Positions 41,601-50,600 of a DNA stretch of 64,000 nucleotides are shown piece by piece; position 1 is the stretch's first letter; every line of letters starts with the position of its first letter. The translations under genes were made by a program, and so were the position numbers. The DNA comes from Rhabdornis inornatus. Taxonomy: Eukaryota; Chordata; Aves; Passeriformes; Rhabdornithidae. The notes below the pieces were generated by a model. It did not search any database. It was given only the letters and a program-made list of their open reading frames with translations, and was not told the DNA's origin. The DNA lies in contig VWZS01004380.1 of assembly GCA_013397075.1 (NCBI GenBank), positions 806,001 through 870,000 on the forward strand, in the 5' to 3' direction.

Positions 41601-44600
41601 TGTCTCCGTGGCAGCACGCTAACTGCTCGACATATGTGTGCTGTAACTGCCTTGCCATGGAGACTGCAGAGCTTGTGTTAGAGCAGATTCTTACACAGCC
41701 CTAAAACCAACATCCCCCAGAAACTGGCACTTTTCAAATCCTGAGCAAAGCAATGAATCAGGAGAGAGATGAGGCTGCCCCACAGCTGCCTGAGTCACAC
41801 ATGGCTGCTGGACCCTCAGGAGCTCAGGAGGGTCAAAACATGCCCCTCCTGCAGCCCTTGGCACACTCCTGTGTGTGTGCTGAGGGTGGGTGCTGGTCCC
41901 CACACGACTCTTGGCCATAGGACCAGCCCCAGCTCCTGCAAACATCAACAAGCTATCACTCAGCCTGCACACTCAGTCTGTTAAGGGCAGCCAGGCTGCA
42001 GCATTTAACTGATATGCCAAAATATTTCTCAGTATTACATTGCATTGGCTTAATTCTGTCTTCGAGTAAAGTGTTATTTCACGTGTTGTTGACTGCAGTA
42101 GTATTTGAACCATGTACCTGAAGACTGCAATTTGCCCCATTTGTTTAATGGAGAACTTTAGGGTGGGATTTTGAGAGTGAAAAAATGTTGCTGTCTGCCA
42201 ATTACTCATACAGCCAGAGTCCCGTTAATGGGGAAATCCAGTTCTGGGAAACAGACTGTATCCATAGAATTACATCTGTATAAAATCCTTTATGGTCCCT
42301 TAATCATTTATGGTTAATTCTTTCTGGATGGCAACTGCTGAAGGGGGTGGTGGAAGGGCCAATGGGAGCAGGAAGGGAGACTAGTCCTATCTCATTCCAC
42401 TTTTCAGTGAAAACAGATCCAATATCCACTGCTTTGCCAAATAGCCAGTTTAGTTTTCATAGTCCGTAGGCCTGTACCAGATGTGAATATTGGCTGTGGG
42501 CCAGTTCTAAGCAGCACAAGTGAAATGCAGCTACCTTTCCCTTTCTCAGTGTCCTTTCATCAAAGCGTGCAGGCTTCAATTCCAAAGGAGCTGGCTCGTA
42601 ATGCACACGAGCCCTCCTTGCAGAGAGCAGCGCCACCGTCAGCCCTGGCCGCCTCTCGAGACAGGACATGTGCTCTTTGCCATAGGTGCTCCATGCCCAG
42701 ACAGCAGGCTGCAGCCACCTGCCATATGTCACTGGCCACAGGCTTCACTGGCATCAGTTTCTGTGTCCTGGAGAAGGAAGATCTCTGCAGGCAGGGTACA
42801 TCTGTCTCAGGAGGGAATGGATCTCTGCACAGGAATTAGCAGGGCTCGTTAAAAGAGCTTTAAACTAGGTTTGAAGGGGGAAAGGGATGAAACCAAACTC
42901 ACTAGAGGCAACTGAGGGCAGAATGCCAGTGTTTGTGGGATAGTGTGTTAGAGAGTCCTTCTGTCTGCCATCTCAGTGGAGGCAGAGGTTGGAGATCCGT
43001 GTGGCAGCAAAGACCAGGTGTGTCTGTGTTAGAAACCATAGGAACCTAACCTGTGCTGGGGGGTGTTTTGACTATCTAGAGCTTGATGCTGGTGATAAAA
43101 GAGTTGAGTGTTTATGGGTCAGAATCATCTGGAAGGACAAGATAGATACCATGGTAAGAGTCTATTATAGGCCATCCAACCAGGATAACGAGGCCTAGGA
43201 AATATTTTACAACCAGCTGGGAGAAGTCTCACCATCTTTAGTCCTTGTTCTTGTGAGGGACTTCAATTTAGCAAGTATCTGTTGGGAATTCAACACAGCA
43301 GAAGAGAGTCCAGGAGGCTCCTGGAGTGTGTGGAAAAGAACTTCCTGACGCAGCTGATGAGTGAGCCAGCAAAGGGAGATATCCCACTGAACCTGTTCAT
43401 TGTGAACAAAGGACAGCTGGGTGATGTGACAGCTGAAGACTGTCTTGGACACAGTGATACAGAATGATAGTTTTCAATTCCCTTAGAAGTGAGGTGGGGA
43501 TTCAGCAGAACTTCCACCTTTGGTTTTCACAGGGCTGACTTTGGCTTGTTTAGAGGCCTAACTCAGAGTCTCTTGGGAGGCAGTCATGAAGGGAAAAGGA
43601 GTCCAGGGAGGCTGAACATTCCTCATGCAGGAAGTCCTAAAGGCACGGGAGCAGCTGTCCCCATGTGGTGTAAGACAAACCGATGGGGAAGACCAGCCTG
43701 GATGAAGAGGGAGTTTTTGCTGGAACCAAGGGAAAAACAGAGGAAAAAGCAGGCAACTGAGGAGGACTGAAAGGGTGTTGTGATCATCCCCCTGTACTCA
43801 GCACTGGTGAAGCCACACTGCAAATCAGTTCAGTTTTGGGGCTCTCACTACAAGGAAGACATCGAGATGCTGGAAGGAGTCAAAGAGGAGCTGGTGAAGG
43901 GTCTGGAGTGCAAGTCTGATGAGGAGCAGCTGAGAGAGCTGGGGGTGTTTATCCTGGAGAAAAGAAGTCTCAGGGGACACCTTATCTGAAAGGTCTTCTC
44001 CAACCTAAACAATTCTATGGTGTATGATTTTGTCGGTCAAAGGCAAATCCCAGTCCATCACCATATGGGTGGGGTGTAGGTCACCAGGTCAGACAGCATT
44101 GTAAATCAGCAGGTGAATGTTGGGCTCAGAGACCCCCTTGGAATTGGCCAGGTTTTGAAAAATAAAATAATAAAAGGTGTGTTTGAAACTCGATTGCCTG
44201 GGGGCATTAGCTCCATTTCAGACAGTGCCAAAAGCAAGGTGAGGTACCTGGGATAGCAGTTCAAAATGAATCCCACCTGAGCTCAAGCAGTTAACTCCCA
44301 TAAGTTCCCAGGTTCCTTTGTCTCTGATGTTATTTTAGTGACAGCAAGTTAAGAATGCACCTTTTTTCATAGCATAGACATCTCCTCAGTTATGATTCAT
44401 GTCATTCTGCTGCACAGACTTATTGAAATTCCTCAACGTGTCACTCACCCTCAAGGCTCACACTGTGTGAGAATGACTGTAAAACTCTGCTGAAACAGAA
44501 TTAATTTTGGATTTGCATTTGTTATCATTTGTATGTAGCTGAACTTTGTAGTAGTTGGCAAAACTTAGAGTATTGTTTGATATGAAATGACCAGGACAAA

Positions 44601-47600
44601 GATTTTGATCTACAAAAGTTTTATTTCAGTTTTTGCCTTCACAGAATTTCCTGTTGAATACATTTTGCCATGATAATTTTATTTGAAACTACATTTGGTT
44701 ATAGGCAGCACTTTTCTCATTTACCTTTCCTCTGTTTTGTGACACAGGGCTTGCTGTTGGTCTGGATCCACAAGGCTATGGGAATCCTGATTTCTGCTGG
44801 CTGTCTGTTCATGACACCCTGATCTGGAGTTTTGCTGGGCCCATTGTAATGGTTGTTGTTGTAAGTAGGGGGAGTTGGCATCCAGAACTGTCTCTTCTTT
44901 ACTGCTACCTTTTCTCATGAGTTTTGTCAAACAGTAGTCATGTTCTTTACATATGGAGCAAATGTACTCAGGCTTGCATCTTCTGCTTAAATAGATAAGA
45001 CATGAGCTAAACTCCTGGAAATCAGAGGGCTGCTTGCCCATACAAAGACTGCTTGTAGAGAATGGCTATATGGCCAGAAAGCTATTTCTCATTTGCTTTA
45101 TTCCATTTTTGAAGGGTGCCTGTGAGATTAGTAAACAAATGAACAAAATGAGCCATAACAAGTCACTTCATCCAGAAGTCCTAAAGGAATATTAAAGATT
45201 TCCACTTTCAGGAATTTAAAAGAATAGGCTGCTGTTTAACCTTTTCCTTACAGCTGGTCCCTCAAATTAACACCAGAAGATAAATATTCATGGTTTGATT
45301 CTTATCTTGAATGCCAAACACAAGTTCTGGTCTCCTCACCTCAAAAAGTAGACCTGGAAGCAGTGTAGGTTATGGTCACAAGTTATCAGACATGGTACAG
45401 CCCCCACTGGAGGACCAACAAATGGACTAGGAGTCTTAAACCTAGAGAAATGAAAGCTGCAGAGAAGGGGGAAGGAGGAGCCTGTAATAGTGTGTTGGTC
45501 TGGAGAAAATGGCTATGGACCCAGCCATTCAAGGTCGTTTCCAACACAAGCAGTAGCAGGAGGCAGCACATCTAGCAGAAGCAGGACAAGCTGCATCATT
45601 TCTCCACAGCATTTTAAGTTGGAAATTCCTAGAAACTGGACAATGGCAGTGGTAAAACTCTACACAGTTTTGGAAAGTGAATGATGAGACAAATTCTCAG
45701 CATTAATACTCACTGGGAGTGATTAAGTACAAATGCATCACCAACCTAGTACATCCCAGCTGACATGGAAATCCATGGTGACTGGAGGTTTATTCAGAGT
45801 AATTATCACTGTATGCTCTGCTAGAAAATATTCCTAAATTCTGGTTTGGCCCAACTGAAACAAGGGGCTGAGCTGAGGTGGACACTGGTTTGGACAAGGA
45901 CAGCCATTCTTGAGTTTTTATCTTTCCCTATAGCATCTTTGCATAGTGTTGTCTTACTGAGTTCCATCCAGATTGAGTGCCAGGATGTCCTTGACTATGT
46001 TGCCTTGAAACAAAGTGAATCTTGGAATTTAGGGACCTGTAAGTTGAACAAAAAATATTCTTGGTGCCACAAACCATTTTAGGATAAAAATTGCATTGTT
46101 ATTGAAGATAGAACTGTAACAAATGTAGAGAAAGAATCCATGCTGTTATTTCAATTTCCCTTTCAGATAAACACTGTCATCTTTATACTAGCAATGAAAG
46201 CATCATGCAGACGAAGGCAACGCTCATTTGAAAAAACAGGAGTCATGTAAGTTTGAATTCAAAAACTTGTAGAAGTTCTGACTAGAAATAATAAAAGACA
46301 GAATTGCCTAAAATCAAGCTTTGGAGCAGGAAATAAAAATGCTTTTTTGGAGGAGAGTGTTGGTAGAGTCAATTGGAGCTGCTTCACCCCACCCACTCCC
46401 GGGGTTCCCTTTGAGATCCTGTAAAACTTCCACCATGGTACTCTGCACCACCAAGTATAGGCAGGAGAAGGGAGAAGGGAAAGATTTGTCCTCCAGGTGG
46501 TATCATTGCAGTCCTTCCAGATCTTTCATTATAGTCTCTACTACACTGTCACTTCACCTCTGCCCAGGTGGACATAATTCTGGGTTTCCCTGTGCTTGTC
46601 CATGGCTCAGAAAGGTCTCCCCTCTCAAGTGTCTGAGTTACCAGCTGTGTCATGGCAGAGATCCACTGACATTCCATGCTGAGGGCTAACTTCCCTGCAT
46701 CCCATGCTCTGGGATGAGCAGCATTGCAAGTTGCAACCTGCCACCTTCCTGAGCTGCTGTGGCAGCCTGTTCTCGTTAACATCTATTTTGCCCAAAGCTC
46801 AGAATTTACCTGTGAACTCAAATGTGATTAGGTAATGGCAGAACAGCCCCTTGTTTTTTTTTTCCAATGAGGTAGCTGTATGAGATTTCAAATAGCTGCT
46901 TTTCATTATTTTTTTTGGCTCTGGCTGTAGGGTGCTATGTACACATTGGCATGGCTTTTCCACCCCTGGTGTCCCTGAAGCTAGACTTTGTGGTTCTCTG
47001 AACCCTAGCCCTAACACTAAGACTAAGCTTAATGAAAACTAGAATGTGAGGGTGAGCTCCCCAGCAGCATGGGTGGCCCTGTTAATAAAAGTGTGGAAGA
47101 AGCAATGTTGGTGCAGTGCCATGCTCCCCTTGGCATGCCTTTTCCAGCCCCAGTTTCCATGCAGCTGTTGGCTTTGTGCATTCTGAACTCTGACCCCAAT
47201 AGCATCTGGGTGTTGAGGATGAGGTCTGAATCTTCCTAAACCAAGGAGTATAATTACTACCTAATGGCAGCAGTTTTACTCATAATATAAAACTTCTGCC
47301 ACTAGATTTGCTTCTGTCTTTTGAAAGTGTCTGTGGAAATTGTATTTTTAAGCAAACAATTATTCCCTGAGTGCCCTCAATCCAAACCTTGGTTAGTAAC
47401 ATTGGGAAGGAGTGTGAGAGTGAAGTTGACAAACTGAAATGAGATGGACATGGCCATTTACTGCCCAGACGTGTTCCTCAGAGTCATAAAGGCTGCACAG
47501 CATGGGCTTGTAAAACAGATTTGTTTGAAGAAAGTCTTGGAACTGAACTTGGAAAGAAATCACTTTTTAAACATGAACATGCTAAGCTGTGGAATATTGC

Positions 47601-50600
47601 TGTGAGAGAGTTGGAAACTGGAGTTGGTGAACACTTCCCTAATTTTCCCAAAGGGCTTTTCCAGTTGCCCAGTTGTTGGACACAAACCACCATCCATGGG
47701 GAGAAGTTGGGCTGTTCTCTTGTATCCCGTCACTCTGCAAACATCCATCTGTTGTTTGTTTTGCAGCTCTGTGTTGCGGACAGCGTTCCTGCTCCTGCTG
47801 CTTATCAGCGCCACGTGGCTGCTGGGGCTCATGGCAGTCAACAGTGATGTCATGACATTTCACTATCTCTTTGCCATTTTCAGCTGCCTGCAGGTAAGTT
47901 GGGTAGCATCTTGTCTGTGGTAGACCTTGGTCTACCACATCCAGACCTCCAAAAACCTGCTCAACATGAGCTAACTTACGAAAAACAGAGATCTCAAGGA
48001 GAACGGTTTTTTCACCAAAACTATAATTTTGAGTAATTTCATCTCACTTTCAGTCATTCTAAAGGTAAGTGCACTACCATAGTAGCCTGTGACAGTAGGC
48101 AGTTATACCTCTGTCTTGCTAGACACAAAGTCTTCGTTACTGTGTTTTGTGTGCTCTTTGTTAAGTCATTCTGTTGCTATCACAAACGAGAGACTGCTGT
48201 ATTTCACACCCAGAGTCAATGGCTCCGACTTCAAGGCTTTCGCAAATTAAGTTACTGTTCAAAGAAATGAGACAAATGAGGGTTTTCAAATACAATGTGA
48301 GTTGTATTAGGGTTTTCCTGGGTTGCCTGTCCCAATTCACACAATTGTTGATTACAGATGCAGGAAGTAGTTATTTGTAGGAGACCTGGCATGGAAGTAG
48401 TCACAGAGCTTCATGTGGTCACAATTGGAATGTGACCAAGGATGACAGTAACTGCCCTAGTAGGTGCCTGCAGTACTAAAACAGCTACAGCAGGACACTC
48501 AGCTGCAGCACAGCAGCCACAACTTCCAGCCACAGAGAAAACAAAGTCTGGTGGGTCTCCTTTGGAGACAGCTGTCGGTGCCCTGGAAGCACAACAAATA
48601 GGTCAGCCTGGAGCAAGGTTATTTTGCCACTGCAGCTAGTGTGCTCTGAAATAAATGCACCTACTCAGGCTGTTAAACCAGGCTTCCACAAATCTAAAAT
48701 AAAATTAAATTAAACATAAACCTGATGAGAGGGACAAAGGTCAGCAGCCAGAATTCTCCAAACTTGCCTACAGAGGCACGGTGGTATGTGGCATTTCACA
48801 TCACTGCCTTCTTCTCTTTATTTTTAAAGAGACATTTATGTGAGTTTTATTAATGAATAATCCCAAAGTGCTAGAGCCAGCTAAGATCACACTTGATTGA
48901 ATGTTAAGAAAGTGAGCTTGAAGTTTAAAGTTACTCTAAGTCAATTGCTTTGGCTGAAATCATGAAATTCAGGCTTCTTATGATGTTGGTACAGCTGCAA
49001 CTTCATGAGTATTGGCTTTTCTGTACTGTGTGTCCAACCAAAGTTGATAACAATTTGGCAGCTGCATTAATTCCCTCAGAGCAAGTACATCTGAAGGCAC
49101 ACACGTGTGTGTGCCCTGCCCCCAGCAAAAGCTGTTAATGTGTGTTCCTGGCAGCCAACAGCTGCCCAGCCCTGGGGATTTCACTGATTTTCCCACCAGA
49201 GGTATTGCTTAACCAAGGAACTTAGGTGACAAAAGTTGGGACCTCTCTGCCCCCAGCACCTCTTCACATCTCACAAGGCTTTCTAAAATTCTCTTAGATG
49301 CAGTATTAAAGGCTCCTTTCACAGAAGCTGCCTATTTCCAGAGGCTTTCACTAAAGGCTGTGATATTTTTCATGTGCTGCTATTGCTAAGCTCCAAAATC
49401 CCAAATTCTAAAATCTCTGCAATATTTTCTAGTGGAACATCAAGGTTCTCTTTGGATTTCTTCCCAAACCAAGCTGTACTCTGTAAATTCTGGAGAAATG
49501 CATATTTTTGTATATTTTCCCAGGCCTTTAATGTACATTTGAACTTGGAATCAAATTATGAAGAAGTGCTGGAGATCAGTCAATGCCATTTCAGTAAAGA
49601 AAGAAAATAGTTATTGCTTTTGAAATACACTGTCACGGACCACAAGCTAGAATTCAGGGGTTGTTTCAAAAATGGGCATTCTCTAATATCGATATTTGCA
49701 ATGTGGTAGTAGTGAAGCATTTACATTTTCCTCTATCTAAAATTATCCAGGGGCTGTTCATTTTCTTCTTCCACTGCGTATTTAACAAAGAAGTGAGAAA
49801 GCACTTGAAGAACACTTTAACTGGGAAGAAACCTCTTCCAGATGATTCGACTACAACAAGAGCTACATTGTTAACTGTAAGAAGAAAACTGGGACAAAAA
49901 ACATCCTCTTGCTGGTAGAAGTTACCTAAAATAAACTTATAGGTGGCTTGTCTGCACATAAGTGAACTGAAGGATTGCTTTCAGTGACTTGTACAAAGAT
50001 TACTGATGGCATCTCTTGAAAGTTTTGATGATTATTTTAACTTAAACCTTTGAGAGAAAATAATTATTTTCCCTGGCATCAAAACACATTTGGTTCTTTG
50101 AAACTTAATGCATTTGTGGGTAAGATGAGCTTCTGGAAGGATCATTCACTATTGCTTCATGTGTTTTCTTTCCCCTTTCAGCGATCTCTGAACTGTAACA
50201 ACACGTATATAGAAGAGCCAAACATGTATCGCACAACTATGGGGGAATCCACTGTCTCCCTAGAAAGCACCGTCAGGTCAGCCAAGAGCCACAATAGCTA
50301 CCTTGCTTATATTCTCAGGTAATCCGGTGGCAGGTGCATGGCTTTCAGGTGCTTGCCTTTCTCTTTTTTATTGCTCTTGTGAAAACCAGAACTCTGGTTC
50401 AAATGCTACTTGGTTTATGTCTTAACAGTTCTGTTTCATGTGACTGTCATTCTCTTTGGTGCATTTTCTGTTGCATGTGTCTGGGGCAGGGTTCAACAGC
50501 GCAGTGGTTAACCTCAGAGTGATGTTACCTAGATGGGCCATGCTGCTTGCCTGTTATAATTCAGATGTGTCTCAAGGAGCACAGTTTAGCTCATTGGCTT

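Larger units (their letters stand above)
39076..44747 (+). other. largest complete intron in the window (5.7 kb), with hairpin, duplications and a CR1
   Basis: It contains the perfect hairpin at 40977-41034, the direct/inverted repeat at 41272-41319 and a twice-deleted CR1 at about 42800-44036. The remainder shows nothing that I can name. Confidence 0.7.
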
